DNA of 64,000 nt. Source: Pedobacter sp. N36a (GTDB lineage Bacteria; Bacteroidota; Bacteroidia; Sphingobacteriales; Sphingobacteriaceae). The notes under the pieces are model-generated. The model was not told the origin of the DNA, did not search any database, and saw only the letters and a list, made by a program, of their open reading frames with translations. How positions within the stretch are numbered: the stretch's first letter is position 1; the number at the start of each line of letters is the position of its first letter. Shown piece by piece: positions 52,838 to 62,534 of this stretch. The stretch spans positions 124,001 through 188,000 of the forward strand of contig NZ_JACSZW010000010.1 in the NCBI RefSeq assembly GCF_014472395.1, in the 5' to 3' direction. The position numbers and the translations under genes are program-made.

Positions 52838-54355
52838 CTAAATGCTTTGTAATAAGTGTTCAACGGATTTTACTGCACCGTCTTCTAATAATAATCTTCT
52901 CTCTATACATGCTGGCAGTTGGGAGTCAAAATGGCCAACGTAAATTAACGTGGTGCCATCTTTACATAATTCATCTACCAGTTTGTTGAAATGTTGTGTT
53001 TGCTGCTGATCTAAACCCTGACAAGGTTCATCAAGGATCAATATTGCCGGGTTTTTAACGATTGTTCTAGCCAGTAAAGTTAAACGCTGTTTGCCTAAAG
53101 GCAATTCGTTCATCAGTGTGTTTTTGTAGGCGGTTAAGCCGAAATACTCCACTAACTCATCTACCTGGGCATGTTTGGTAGAGCCCGGACTGCAATACAA
53201 TCCTGAACTGTCGTAAAAGCCAGAGGCGATGCTTTGCCAAACGGTGGCAGAGGCATCAAAATACCAGTGTAATTCCGGTGAGATTAAACCAATGCGTTCT
53301 TTGATTTCCCAAATGCTTTCACCTGTGCCTCTTTTATTCCCGAAAAGATAAAAGTTGTTGGCATAAGCCTGAGGATGATCTCCACTGATCAAGCTTAATA
53401 AAGTAGATTTCCCAGAACCATTATGACCTTGTAGAAGCCATTTTTCACCGGCATTAACCTCCCAGTTGATGTTTTTCAATACCTGCTTGTCTCCATATCT
53501 GATGTTCACATCAATCATTTTTATGATGTGAACAGTTGTGGTTGAAGAAGGCGCTAAGCCAAAAAATGAATCAGAAATGCCCGTTGAATCTGAAACCTTC
53601 TCTCTTTGAAGAAAAGAAGGTAAAGGTTTGATGATTTCTTCCACTTGTTTTGTATAGGATTCAGGGGAAGAAATCTCTTTTAATTTACCTGCTGCTAAAA
53701 CTGCGAAACGATTGATAGTAGCTGGCAATTCGGTTTCATTACTAATGATGATCAACTGTGTCCCATTTTCCGATAATTCGATCAATAAATCGTTAAGATT
53801 TGCACGGGAAAGTTTATCTAATCCATTGTAAGGTTGATCCAAGATCAACAATTGAGGTTTTGACCATAAAGCCTTCACCAATTGCAATTTTTTATGTTCT
53901 CCGCTGGATAACTGTAAAAGCGCGGAGTTTTTTAAAGCAGCAAAACCTAAAGCGGTTAACAGCTGCTCTAAAGTATCAAATGAAAGGCCCTGGTCATTTC
54001 CAAAGCGCGTTAACTCGGCGATCACCGTAGCCGTAATGGCAGTGGCTAAACTTTGGTAACGCTGCTGATAATAGAAGTTAGAAGCCCCTTCAAGATCTTT
54101 AAACTGGTACCAGTTGGCCACATAATGGACCTTTGCTGGTAAGGCAGAAGAAAGATCAAAATTCAACTGTATGTCGCCCTCAAGGCTCGGGATCAAACCT
54201 GCAATTGCTTTTGCTAAAGTCGTTTTACCACTGCCACTTTCGCCGCATAACAACCAATTGTCATAGCGATTTATCGTCCAGTACAAATCCTGTAATACAG
54301 GTTGCTGCTGATACTTTAAATTAAGGTTGTGGATATGGACGACGGGATTCGACAT
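52838..54355 (-). CDS. Double-NBD ABC ATPase (ModF-like) inside the leu operon, first site degenerate
   Basis: 505 residues with two nucleotide-binding domains and no membrane segments. NBD1 has Walker A GESGSGKTT at 38-46 and signature LSSGEHKKL near 149, but the catalytic Glu after Walker B is Gln174 (LLILDQP) and the switch His is replaced by Asn (IIISNE). NBD2 is intact: Walker A GHNGSGKST at 310-318, Walker B LILDEPCQGLD and His in YVGHFD. The layout recalls E. coli ModF, whose function is not settled. The ATG overlaps the leuD stop by one base (TAATG) and leuB follows three bases later, so it is a true operon member. The role is unknown; one hydrolysing and one structural ATP site is the usual reading. 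Confidence 0.83.
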   Translation of the reverse strand: MSNPVVHIHNLNLKYQQQPVLQDLYWTINRYDNWLLCGESGSGKTTLAKAIAGLIPSLEGDIQLNFDLSSALPAKVHYVANWYQFKDLEGASNFYYQQRYQSLATAITATVIAELTRFGNDQGLSFDTLEQLLTALGFAALKNSALLQLSSGEHKKLQLVKALWSKPQLLILDQPYNGLDKLSRANLNDLLIELSENGTQLIIISNETELPATINRFAVLAAGKLKEISSPESYTKQVEEIIKPLPSFLQREKVSDSTGISDSFFGLAPSSTTTVHIIKMIDVNIRYGDKQVLKNINWEVNAGEKWLLQGHNGSGKSTLLSLISGDHPQAYANNFYLFGNKRGTGESIWEIKERIGLISPELHWYFDASATVWQSIASGFYDSSGLYCSPGSTKHAQVDELVEYFGLTAYKNTLMNELPLGKQRLTLLARTIVKNPAILILDEPCQGLDQQQTQHFNKLVDELCKDGTTLIYVGHFDSQLPACIERRLLLEDGAVKSVEHLLQSI

Positions 54356-54939
54356 TATTTTGTTTGTTCAAATTCTTCAATTAAATGCTTTTGGTTTAAG
54401 ATGAAATCGATGTCATCATAACCATTGATTAAGCAAGACTTTTTATAGGCATTGATTTCAAAACCTTCTTGAGCACCGCTCGCAACGATCGTTACCGTTT
54501 GATTTTCTAAATCTACTTCCAATGTTGCAGCATGGTCTTTTTCAACGGTGTTGAAGATCTCCGCTAAGAACGCATCAGTTACCTGGATAGGTAACAGACC
54601 ATTGTTCAACGCATTTCCTTTAAAGATGTCCGCAAAGAAGCTGCTGATCACTACATCAAAACCTGCGTCCTGAATTGCCCATGCAGCGTGCTCACGACTA
54701 CTGCCACAACCGAAGTTCTTTCCTGCAACCAGGATTCTTCCTTTATAAGCAGGGTTATTCATTACGAAATCAGCTTTCAGGGAATGATCACCATTGTAAC
54801 GCCAGTCGCGGAATAAGTTTTCTCCAAAACCTTCACGGGTAGTCGCCTTTAAGAACCTTGCCGGAATGATCTGATCCGTATCAATATTCTCAATATTTAA
54901 AGGCACAATTGCCGAGGTTAACTTTTCAAATTTTCTCAT
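54355..54939 (-). CDS. leuD: 3-isopropylmalate dehydratase small subunit
   Basis: 194 residues, the swivel domain of isopropylmalate isomerase. The conserved VPLNIENIDTDQIIPARFLK start and the GKNFGCGSSREHAAWAI loop are present. It pairs with LeuC, encoded 11 bases upstream, to isomerise 2- to 3-isopropylmalate. Coupled by a one-base overlap to the ABC ATPase gene. Confidence 0.94.
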   Translation of the reverse strand: MRKFEKLTSAIVPLNIENIDTDQIIPARFLKATTREGFGENLFRDWRYNGDHSLKADFVMNNPAYKGRILVAGKNFGCGSSREHAAWAIQDAGFDVVISSFFADIFKGNALNNGLLPIQVTDAFLAEIFNTVEKDHAATLEVDLENQTVTIVASGAQEGFEINAYKKSCLINGYDDIDFILNQKHLIEEFEQTK

Positions 54940-54950
54940 GATTCTTCGGA

Positions 54951-56366
54951 TTAAGCGTGTACAGGTTCGTTCAATAAAGTTCTTACATCAGTTACCTTTC
55001 CAGTAATAGCAGCAGCTGCTGCAGTTAGCGGACTGGCTAAAAATGTGCGGGAATCTGGACCTTGTCTGCCTTCAAAGTTTCTGTTAGAAGTAGATACACA
55101 GTATTTTCCTGCTGGAATCTTATCCTCATTCATCCCTAAACAAGCACTGCATCCCGGCTCGCGCAATTGAAAGCCTGCCGATTCAAAGATCTTATCCAAA
55201 CCTTCCGCAATCGCCTGCTGTTCCACTTGTTTAGAACCCGGAACGATCCATGCAATCACATTTTCTGCTTTCTGACGACCTTTTACAAACTCCGCCACTT
55301 CACGTAAATCCTCGATTCTTGAATTGGTACAGCTGCCGATAAACACATAATCAATCGCTTTTCCTACCAATTCTGTATCTCCTTCGATGCCCATGTAATC
55401 CAAAGCTTTCTGGAAAGAAGCTTGTTCAGAAACCGCCTGATCACCTGTAGCAGGGATGTGTGCGGAAATGCCCATACCCATACCCGGATTTGTTCCATAA
55501 GTAATCATCGGGCTGATGTCTGCGGCGTCAAACGTTAATACGCTATCAAATTTCGCGTCAGCATCGCTATATAAGGTTTTCCAATAAGCTAAAGCTTTAT
55601 CCCACTCTTCGCCTGCCGGAGCAAATTCTCTTCCTTTGATATAATCGTAAGTGATCTGGTCAGGGGCAATTAAACCACCTCTGGCACCCATTTCAATACT
55701 CATATTACAGATCGTCATTCTCGCTTCCATACTCAAAGCTTCAATAGTCGACCCAGCATATTCGATAAAATAACCTGTACCACCGGCAGCAGATATCTTC
55801 GCAATAATGTATAGAATAATGTCTTTAGCAGAAACACCTTTACCTAATTCTCCGTTTACCTCGATTTTCATCGTTTTCGGACGCTGTTGTAATAAACATT
55901 GTGTCGCAAAAACCTGCTCTACCTGTGAAGTTCCGATACCAAAAGCAATCGCACCGAAAGCACCATGCGTAGAAGTGTGACTATCGCCACAAACCATAGT
56001 TTTTCCCGGAAGGGTGATTCCCAATTCCGGACCGATGACATGGACAATCCCTTGGAAAGGATGACCTAGTCCATACAGCTCGATACCGAATTCCGCACAG
56101 TTTTTAGTCAGCATATCCACCTGAAAACGGGAAAGTTCCTCTTTAATCGGCTGTAGCTGATTTAAAGTTGGAACGTTATGATCTGCAGTGGCTACTGTTT
56201 GCTGCGGACGGAAAACAGGCAATCCTCTTTTGCGTAAACCATCAAATGCCTGAGGTGAAGTCACTTCATGAATCAAATGGGTATCGATATATAAAATATC
56301 AGGGAAACCAGCTTCGCTTTTTACAACATGCGCATCCCAAATCTTTTCTACTAATGTTTTTGACAT
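54951..56366 (-). CDS. leuC: 3-isopropylmalate dehydratase large subunit
   Basis: 471 residues, aconitase family with a [4Fe-4S] cluster bound by the Cys in FIGSCTNSRIEDLR and the two Cys of REPGCSACLGMNED. HVIGPELGITLPGKTMVCGDSHTSTHGAFGA is the substrate/cluster region. Forms the isomerase with LeuD. The 56-base gap from ilvC contains a hairpin pointing the other way. Confidence 0.95.
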   Translation of the reverse strand: MSKTLVEKIWDAHVVKSEAGFPDILYIDTHLIHEVTSPQAFDGLRKRGLPVFRPQQTVATADHNVPTLNQLQPIKEELSRFQVDMLTKNCAEFGIELYGLGHPFQGIVHVIGPELGITLPGKTMVCGDSHTSTHGAFGAIAFGIGTSQVEQVFATQCLLQQRPKTMKIEVNGELGKGVSAKDIILYIIAKISAAGGTGYFIEYAGSTIEALSMEARMTICNMSIEMGARGGLIAPDQITYDYIKGREFAPAGEEWDKALAYWKTLYSDADAKFDSVLTFDAADISPMITYGTNPGMGMGISAHIPATGDQAVSEQASFQKALDYMGIEGDTELVGKAIDYVFIGSCTNSRIEDLREVAEFVKGRQKAENVIAWIVPGSKQVEQQAIAEGLDKIFESAGFQLREPGCSACLGMNEDKIPAGKYCVSTSNRNFEGRQGPDSRTFLASPLTAAAAAITGKVTDVRTLLNEPVHA

Positions 56367-56380
56367 TTTCTATTGCTTTT

Positions 56381-56417
56381 AAATGGCTGAGGCCATGAAG
56401 ACCTCAGCCGTTTTTTT
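56381..56417 (+). terminator. Plus-strand terminator-like hairpin between ilvC and leuC (antisense to the operon)
   Basis: Stem of eight perfect pairs, 56385-56392 / 56402-56409, extended by a G-U pair and three A-U pairs on the plus strand, then seven T at 56411-56417. On the operon (minus) strand the outer part has a C-A mismatch and no T-run follows, so it should stop antisense and not sense transcription. Confidence 0.6.
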
Positions 56418-56422
56418 GTTGA

Positions 56423-57904
56423 TTAGGCAGTTTTAATTGATTTCATTGCTGTCATCGCTTTTCTCAGCTCTGCACCTACAAGTTCCACCTGATGTGAACG
56501 AATCACTTCATTTACTGCGATTAATGCTCTGTTATCCACAGCACCATCTTTACCTTCATTAAAGTTTTTACCTACCAATTCAGTATCTACTGTTTTCATG
56601 AAATCAGCAAGTAATGGCTTACAAGCGTAATCAAATAAGTAACAGCCATATTCAGCAGTATCAGAAATTACACGGTTCATTTCGAACAATTTCTTACGTG
56701 CAATCGTGTTTGCAATTAGTGGTGTTTCGTGCAATGACTCGTAGTAAGCCGACTCAGGTTTGATTCCTGCTTCAACCATAGTTTCGAAAGCCAATTCCAC
56801 ACCCGCTCTAACGAAAGCAACCATTAACGTATAGTTATCGAAATATTCCTGCTCACCAATTTTAACATCACCTGCTGGTGTTTTCTCAAAAGCAGTTTCA
56901 CCGGTAGCAGCCCGCCAAGCCAATAGGTTTTTGTCACCATTTGCCCAGTCTTCCATCATGATACGGCTAAACTCACCGCTCATGATATCATCCTGATGCT
57001 TTTGGAATAATGGACGCATGATAGTTTTCAATTCTTCAGAAATTTCAAAAGCTTTGATCTTAGCAATATTGCTCAATCTGTCCATCATCGCAGTGATACC
57101 ACCTTGTTTCAAGGCTTCAGTAATCACTTCCACACCATATTGAACCAATTTAGAGGCATAACCTGGATCGATTCCTTTTTCTACCATTTTATCAAACGAT
57201 AAAATAGAGCCAGTTTGCAATAAACCACAAAGAATGGTTTGCTCACCCATTAAATCAGATTTCACTTCCGCAACGAAAGATGATTTTAATACCCCTGCTT
57301 TATGTCCGCCAGTACCAACGCAATAAGCTTTAGCCTGTAATAGACCCTTTCCTTCAGGATCATTCTCAGGGTGCACCGCGATTAGAGTAGGAACACCAAA
57401 ACCACGCACATATTCTGCTCTTACTTCACTTCCTGGACATTTTGGAGCCACCATGATCACCGTAAGGTCTTTACGGATCTGCATGCCTTCTTCTACAATG
57501 TTGAAACCATGAGAGTACAATAAAGTCGCACCTGATTTCATTAATGGCATCACAGCAGTCACTACTGCAGTATGTTGTTTATCAGGAGTAAGGTTGATTA
57601 CTACATCTGCTGTAGGAATTAATTCTTCGTAAGTACCAACTGTAAAATTGTTTTCTGTAGCATTTTTCCAGGAATCTCTTTTACCTTCAATGGCTTCTTT
57701 ACGTAAAGTATAAGAAACATCTAAACCGCTATCTCTTAAGTTTAAACCTTGGTTTAGTCCTTGTGCACCGCAACCGATCACGACTAGTTTCTTGCCTTTA
57801 AGTGCGTTTACGCCATCCAGAAACTCTGAACTGTCCATGAAATCGCATACACCCAATTGGTTTAATTTTTCTCTAAGAGGTAACGTGTTGAAATAGTTTG
57901 ACAT
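56423..57904 (-). CDS. ilvC: Ketol-acid reductoisomerase, class II (long form)
   Basis: 493 residues, the length of the E. coli-type class II enzyme with a duplicated knotted domain. NADPH-binding motif VIGCGAQGLNQGLNLRDSG, the Mg/substrate segment KSDLMGEQTILCGLLQ, and the second helical domain (about 350-480) are visible. It converts acetolactate or acetohydroxybutyrate to the dihydroxy acids. Flanked by the DinB-like gene (31 bases) and leuC (56 bases). Confidence 0.94.
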   Translation of the reverse strand: MSNYFNTLPLREKLNQLGVCDFMDSSEFLDGVNALKGKKLVVIGCGAQGLNQGLNLRDSGLDVSYTLRKEAIEGKRDSWKNATENNFTVGTYEELIPTADVVINLTPDKQHTAVVTAVMPLMKSGATLLYSHGFNIVEEGMQIRKDLTVIMVAPKCPGSEVRAEYVRGFGVPTLIAVHPENDPEGKGLLQAKAYCVGTGGHKAGVLKSSFVAEVKSDLMGEQTILCGLLQTGSILSFDKMVEKGIDPGYASKLVQYGVEVITEALKQGGITAMMDRLSNIAKIKAFEISEELKTIMRPLFQKHQDDIMSGEFSRIMMEDWANGDKNLLAWRAATGETAFEKTPAGDVKIGEQEYFDNYTLMVAFVRAGVELAFETMVEAGIKPESAYYESLHETPLIANTIARKKLFEMNRVISDTAEYGCYLFDYACKPLLADFMKTVDTELVGKNFNEGKDGAVDNRALIAVNEVIRSHQVELVGAELRKAMTAMKSIKTA

Positions 57905-57935
57905 CTTTTTGTTTTATTTGATTGTAAAGGTTCTT

Positions 57936-58400
57936 TTAATTTTTAGTGATGATTCTTTTGATGGCCCAAGCGCAGCCATAATGATAAGAATCGTGTATTG
58001 GGAAAAATTGTACCGCATCTTGCGTAGTGTTTAAAGTCACGCCGTAGCTGGTGGTAAAGGAATTGTAACCTGTAAATACCTGGTTCTTTAGGTCTTCCTC
58101 CAGTTCATCGATCAGACTGAGCGCTAACTTTTTTAATTCATCAATCTCTTCTTGTCCGATGAATACTTCTGGTTTCGTTCCCTTTTTATAGGTATTGATG
58201 TAAGAAGGGGCAATCTTTGGGGTCAAACCCGACAAGGTATAACAAAGTCCCTGCTGACTGGTGATGATGTGACCAAAGTTCCAGATGATGTTGTTGTTAA
58301 AGCCCTCAGGAACCTGGTTCAACTCTTCAATAGAACAACGCTCCAGCAATTGGATGAAGTTCTTTCTGGTTTGTCTGATGAAATTTAAATGCTGTTCCAT
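57936..58400 (-). CDS. DinB-family protein within the ilv operon
   Basis: 154 residues, a four-helix-bundle protein of the DinB/YfiT superfamily. The likely metal triad is His44 (NFGHIITSQ), His136 and His140 (HDSYHYG). Family members are often thiol-dependent S-transferases or of unknown function. It lies between ilvN (35 bases) and ilvC (31 bases) on the same strand, so it is co-transcribed with branched-chain amino acid genes; no direct enzymatic link is known. Confidence 0.78.
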   Translation of the reverse strand: MEQHLNFIRQTRKNFIQLLERCSIEELNQVPEGFNNNIIWNFGHIITSQQGLCYTLSGLTPKIAPSYINTYKKGTKPEVFIGQEEIDELKKLALSLIDELEEDLKNQVFTGYNSFTTSYGVTLNTTQDAVQFFPIHDSYHYGCAWAIKRIITKN

Positions 58401-58435
58401 ATTACCTGATTTGCTGATCCGTTTTTTAACGGAGT

Positions 58436-59053
58436 TTACATGCTAAATACGTTTTTCTCTGCGTCAAGGAATTCGTTTTCGATCACTTCCTGTCCTGGTT
58501 CTCTGCGTTCAAATTCTCTGAGTTTGCGGTTAAAACCATCACTACTTTTGATGATGGCTACTCTTGCACTTCTTACAAATTCAATCAGGCCGAAAGGTTG
58601 AAGTACTTCGATCAGCTTATCTGTTTCTTCACGGTGACCAGTGGTTTCGAAAACGGTATAATCCTTACGGATCACTACCGCTCTTGCACCGTTTTCACGA
58701 AGTAAACGTTCAACCGATACCAATTCTGCAATCGTATCTGTAGGCACCTTATAAAGCGCCATTTCCTGCCAGATGATATCTTCATTGGTATTGAAATATA
58801 CTTTCAATACTTCTACTTGTTTTTCAATCTGACGTGCCAGCTTGCGTACTACTTCTTCTGTTTCATTGATCACGATGTTGAAGCGGTGAATATGCTCAAT
58901 CTCCGAAGGGGAGGTGTTTAAGCTGTCAATATTGATTTTTCTTCTTGAAAAAATGATGGCAATACGATTCAATAAGCCGATTTGATTTTCGGTGTATACA
59001 GTAATCGTAAATTCCTGTTTTTCGTTTGTTTCTATATCCTGGGAATTGCTCAT
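58436..59053 (-). CDS. ilvN: Acetolactate synthase small (regulatory) subunit
   Basis: 205 residues: N-terminal ACT domain (about 15-90; FTITVYTENQIGLLNRIAIIFSRRKINIDSL) and a C-terminal ALS_ss_C-type domain (VIRKDYTVFETTGHREETDKLIEVLQPFGLIEFVRSARVAI). It confers valine feedback on and activates IlvB, whose gene ends nine bases upstream. An acidic tail of about 20 residues closes it. Confidence 0.93.
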   Translation of the reverse strand: MSNSQDIETNEKQEFTITVYTENQIGLLNRIAIIFSRRKINIDSLNTSPSEIEHIHRFNIVINETEEVVRKLARQIEKQVEVLKVYFNTNEDIIWQEMALYKVPTDTIAELVSVERLLRENGARAVVIRKDYTVFETTGHREETDKLIEVLQPFGLIEFVRSARVAIIKSSDGFNRKLREFERREPGQEVIENEFLDAEKNVFSM

Positions 59054-59062
59054 GATCTTTAA

Positions 59063-60802
59063 TTATTTAAGTCTGATTTCACTTACACTGCTACCTTGAG
59101 GAACCATAGGGAACACATTGTGCTCCTGGGCTACCATTACTTCTAGAAGGAATGAACCTTTATGGTTCAACATTTCTTCTAATGAACTCACTAAGTCTTT
59201 ACGTTCTGAAACTTTTTTGCCGGCGATATAATACGAATCGGCAAGTTTCACGAAATCCGGACTGGTGATGTCTACAAAAGAGTAGCGTTTCTCATGGAAC
59301 AATTGCTGCCATTGGCGAACCATTCCCAGGAACCTGTTATTTAAGATCATGATTTTCACATCAACGCCGCTTTGCATGATGGTGCCTAATTCCTGACAAG
59401 TCATTTGGAAACCACCATCACCAATTACCGCAACCACGGTACGGTCTGGAGCACCAAATTTAGCACCGATTGCAGCAGGTAAGCCAAAACCCATTGTGCC
59501 TAAACCACCACTGGTTACATTACTTCTGGTATGGTTGAATTTGGCATAACGACAAGCTACCATTTGATGCTGACCAACGTCAGTCACCACAACAGCTTCG
59601 CCTTTCGTTAAGATGTTCAATTGATTGATCACCTCGCCCATGGTCAATTCTCCTGTTCCAGGATTCAATTCCGGATGAATGACAACTTCCTGCTCCGTTT
59701 TATCAAAAGCTCTGAATTCTGCCAACCATTCGGTATGTTTTTTCTCTTCAACCAATGCAGTTAGAAGAGGTAAGGTTTCTTTACAATCTCCCCAAACCGG
59801 AACATCTGCTTTTACGTTTTTGTCGATCTCTGCAGGGTCAATATCCAGGTGAATCACTTTCGCCTGTTTTGCATATTTGTCTAAACGGCCAGTTACACGG
59901 TCGTCAAAACGCATACCGATCGCGATCAATACATCACAAGAATTGGTTTGCACATTCGGGCCATAGTTACCGTGCATGCCCAGCATCCCAACATTTAATG
60001 GATGGTCTGTACCGATTGCGCCAGCTCCTAAAATTGTCCATGCTGAAGGAATACCGCTTTTCTCTACGAAAGCTTTAAACTCCTGTTCTGCATTTCCTAA
60101 GGAAACACCTTGACCGAACAATACGAAAGGTTTCTTTGCTGAATTGATTAACGCTGCCGCTTGCTCAATGTATTCTACACGAACATTTGGTTTCGGACGG
60201 TAGCTGCGCACATGGTCGCAAGGAACGTAACCAGCATATTCAAATAGCTGCAATTGTGCGTTTTTGGTAATGTCGATCAGTACCGGGCCTGGTCTGCCGC
60301 TGCGGGCAATATAAAAAGCTTTCGCTAATACTGCTGGAATCTCAGTAGCATCAGTAATCTGGTAGTTCCATTTGGTAACAGGGGTAGTGATATTGATCAC
60401 GTCTGTCTCTTGGAAAGCATCAGTACCTAATAAGTGAGCATACACCTGGCCGGTGATACAAACCATCGGGGTACTGTCGATTTGTGCATCTGCCAAACCT
60501 GTTACCAGATTTGTCGCACCCGGACCGCTAGTCGCAAATACGACACCCACTTTTCCGGAAGTACGTGCATAACCCTGACCGGCATGTGTGCCGCCTTGCT
60601 CATGACGTACTAAAATATGTTTTAATTTGTCTTTGTAATCGTATAATGCATCATAAATAGGCATGATGGCACCACCTGGATAACCAAAAATGGTATCGGT
60701 ACCTTCCGCTATTAATCCTTCCAATAAAGCCACAGAACCAGAAACAGTTACTGTTTTCTTCGGTTCTGTTAAGGTGGTTGCTTCCTCTTGTGCTGTGTCC
60801 AT
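59063..60802 (-). CDS. ilvB: Acetolactate synthase large (catalytic) subunit
   Basis: 579 residues. TPP-dependent condensation of two pyruvates, or pyruvate and 2-oxobutanoate. The catalytic Glu68 is in RHEQGGTHAGQGYAR, and the TPP/Mg motif is GDGGFQM..NNRFLGMVRQWQ. FAD-domain segments (PVWGDCKETLPLL and the preceding IGMRFDDRVTG) are present. The 15-20 residues before SGSVALLEGL are an extra polar leader. Forms the holoenzyme with IlvN. Confidence 0.95.
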   Translation of the reverse strand: MDTAQEEATTLTEPKKTVTVSGSVALLEGLIAEGTDTIFGYPGGAIMPIYDALYDYKDKLKHILVRHEQGGTHAGQGYARTSGKVGVVFATSGPGATNLVTGLADAQIDSTPMVCITGQVYAHLLGTDAFQETDVINITTPVTKWNYQITDATEIPAVLAKAFYIARSGRPGPVLIDITKNAQLQLFEYAGYVPCDHVRSYRPKPNVRVEYIEQAAALINSAKKPFVLFGQGVSLGNAEQEFKAFVEKSGIPSAWTILGAGAIGTDHPLNVGMLGMHGNYGPNVQTNSCDVLIAIGMRFDDRVTGRLDKYAKQAKVIHLDIDPAEIDKNVKADVPVWGDCKETLPLLTALVEEKKHTEWLAEFRAFDKTEQEVVIHPELNPGTGELTMGEVINQLNILTKGEAVVVTDVGQHQMVACRYAKFNHTRSNVTSGGLGTMGFGLPAAIGAKFGAPDRTVVAVIGDGGFQMTCQELGTIMQSGVDVKIMILNNRFLGMVRQWQQLFHEKRYSFVDITSPDFVKLADSYYIAGKKVSERKDLVSSLEEMLNHKGSFLLEVMVAQEHNVFPMVPQGSSVSEIRLK

Positions 60803-60835
60803 TATTTTATTTTTAGGTATGGGTTTTTAAATTGA

Positions 60836-62533
60836 TTAGTGAGTGTAGGCATCAGTTACACAGCCTTCGCTGGCATCGCTTACTTGTTTCAGGTATTTAT
60901 AAAGTACGCCTCCTTTGACGGGTGGTGGCAATTGTTTCCAAACCGCTTTACGGTTTTCCATTTCCTCTTCCGTAATCTGAAGGTGTAAGGTGTTGTTCAC
61001 CGCATCAATGATGATGATGTCATTGTCGTGCACAAAAGCGATATTTCCACCGTCCCAGGCTTCAGGAGTGATGTGACCTACCACAAAACCATGCGTACCA
61101 CCAGAGAAACGACCATCAGTAATTAAAGCAACTGATTTTCCTAATCCTGCACCAATAATGGCAGAAGTTGGTTTCAACATTTCCGGCATCCCAGGAGCAC
61201 CTTTAGGGCCTACCTGTCTGATCACCACTACATCACCTTTTTTCACTTTACCACTTTGAATTCCTGCGATCAATGATTTCTCACCATTAAATACACGTGC
61301 CGGACCTTCAAATCTTTCTCCTTCTTTACCAGAGATCTTTGCTACTGAACCTTTTTCTGCGATGTTACCATACAGCATTTGAAGGTGACCTGTTGCCTTG
61401 ATTGGGTTTGTTACCGGAAGAATTACTTTTTGCGTATCAAAATCTAAGTCTAATGCTTGTTCAACGTTCTCAGCAAGCGTTTTTCCAGTTACGGTGATAC
61501 AATCGCCATGAATCAAGCCTACTTTCAACAGATATTTTAAAATGGCAGGAACACCACCGATCTCATGAACATCTTCCATGAGATAGTTACCACTAGGTTT
61601 CAAATCTGCCAATACTGGAGTAGCATCACTTACCGCTTGGAAATCATCTAATTTCAAGGTTAATCCTACTGATTTCGCCATAGCGATTAAATGCAGTACT
61701 GCATTTGTCGAACCACCCAATACCATTACCGTTACAATAGCATTGTGAAATGCTTTCTCTGTCATGATATCGGAAGGAAGGATGTTTTTTTCTAATAAAA
61801 CACGGATGGCTTTACCAGCAGCTAAACATTCTTCTTTCTTTTCCGCACTCAATGCAGGGTAAGAAGAGCTATAAGGTAAGCTCATTCCTAAAGCTTCGAT
61901 TGCTGAAGCCATTGTATTTGCAGTATACATACCACCGCAAGCGCCAGCACCTGGACAAGTGTTGCGGATGATACCTTGAAAATCTTCTTCTTCTAAATTA
62001 CCTGCTAACTTTTCGCCAAGGGCTTCAAAAGCAGATACAATGTTTAATGTTTTACCTTTATAATGTCCGGAGTGGATACTTCCTCCGTATACCATGATCG
62101 CAGGGCGATTTAACCGACCCATTGCCATGATAGAACCTGGCATATTTTTATCACAGCCTGGCAATGCAATCACGCCATCATAATATTGTCCACCACAAAT
62201 GGTTTCAATTGAATCTGCAATTACATCTCTGGAAACCAGAGAATAACGCATTCCATCTGTACCGTTAGACATTCCATCGCTTACACCGATGGTGCTGAAG
62301 GTTAAACCGACCATTCCATTATCCCAGACTCCTTCTTTAACGATTTTTGCTAAATCATTTAGGTGCATGTTGCAGGTGTTTCCATCGTATCCCATACTTG
62401 CAATGCCGACCTGGGCTTTGTCCATATCTTCTTTGGTCAAGCCAATTCCATACAACATGGCCTGGGCAGCAGGTTGGGTTGGATCCTGCGTGAATACTTT
62501 ACTGTAGCGGTTTAATTCTGGTGATTGTGACAT
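60836..62533 (-). CDS. ilvD: Dihydroxy-acid dehydratase
   Basis: 565 residues. It dehydrates the dihydroxy acids to the 2-oxo acids of Val and Ile. The Fe-S ligands Cys54 (NTCNMHL), Cys127 (GCDKNMPG) and Cys199 (GAGACGGMYTANTM) are in place, a three-Cys pattern seen in both [2Fe-2S] and [4Fe-4S] members. The C-terminal GRFSGGTHGFVVGHITPEA barrel is present. It starts one base after the ilvE stop. Confidence 0.95.
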   Translation of the reverse strand: MSQSPELNRYSKVFTQDPTQPAAQAMLYGIGLTKEDMDKAQVGIASMGYDGNTCNMHLNDLAKIVKEGVWDNGMVGLTFSTIGVSDGMSNGTDGMRYSLVSRDVIADSIETICGGQYYDGVIALPGCDKNMPGSIMAMGRLNRPAIMVYGGSIHSGHYKGKTLNIVSAFEALGEKLAGNLEEEDFQGIIRNTCPGAGACGGMYTANTMASAIEALGMSLPYSSSYPALSAEKKEECLAAGKAIRVLLEKNILPSDIMTEKAFHNAIVTVMVLGGSTNAVLHLIAMAKSVGLTLKLDDFQAVSDATPVLADLKPSGNYLMEDVHEIGGVPAILKYLLKVGLIHGDCITVTGKTLAENVEQALDLDFDTQKVILPVTNPIKATGHLQMLYGNIAEKGSVAKISGKEGERFEGPARVFNGEKSLIAGIQSGKVKKGDVVVIRQVGPKGAPGMPEMLKPTSAIIGAGLGKSVALITDGRFSGGTHGFVVGHITPEAWDGGNIAFVHDNDIIIIDAVNNTLHLQITEEEMENRKAVWKQLPPPVKGGVLYKYLKQVSDASEGCVTDAYTH

Positions 62534-62534
62534 A

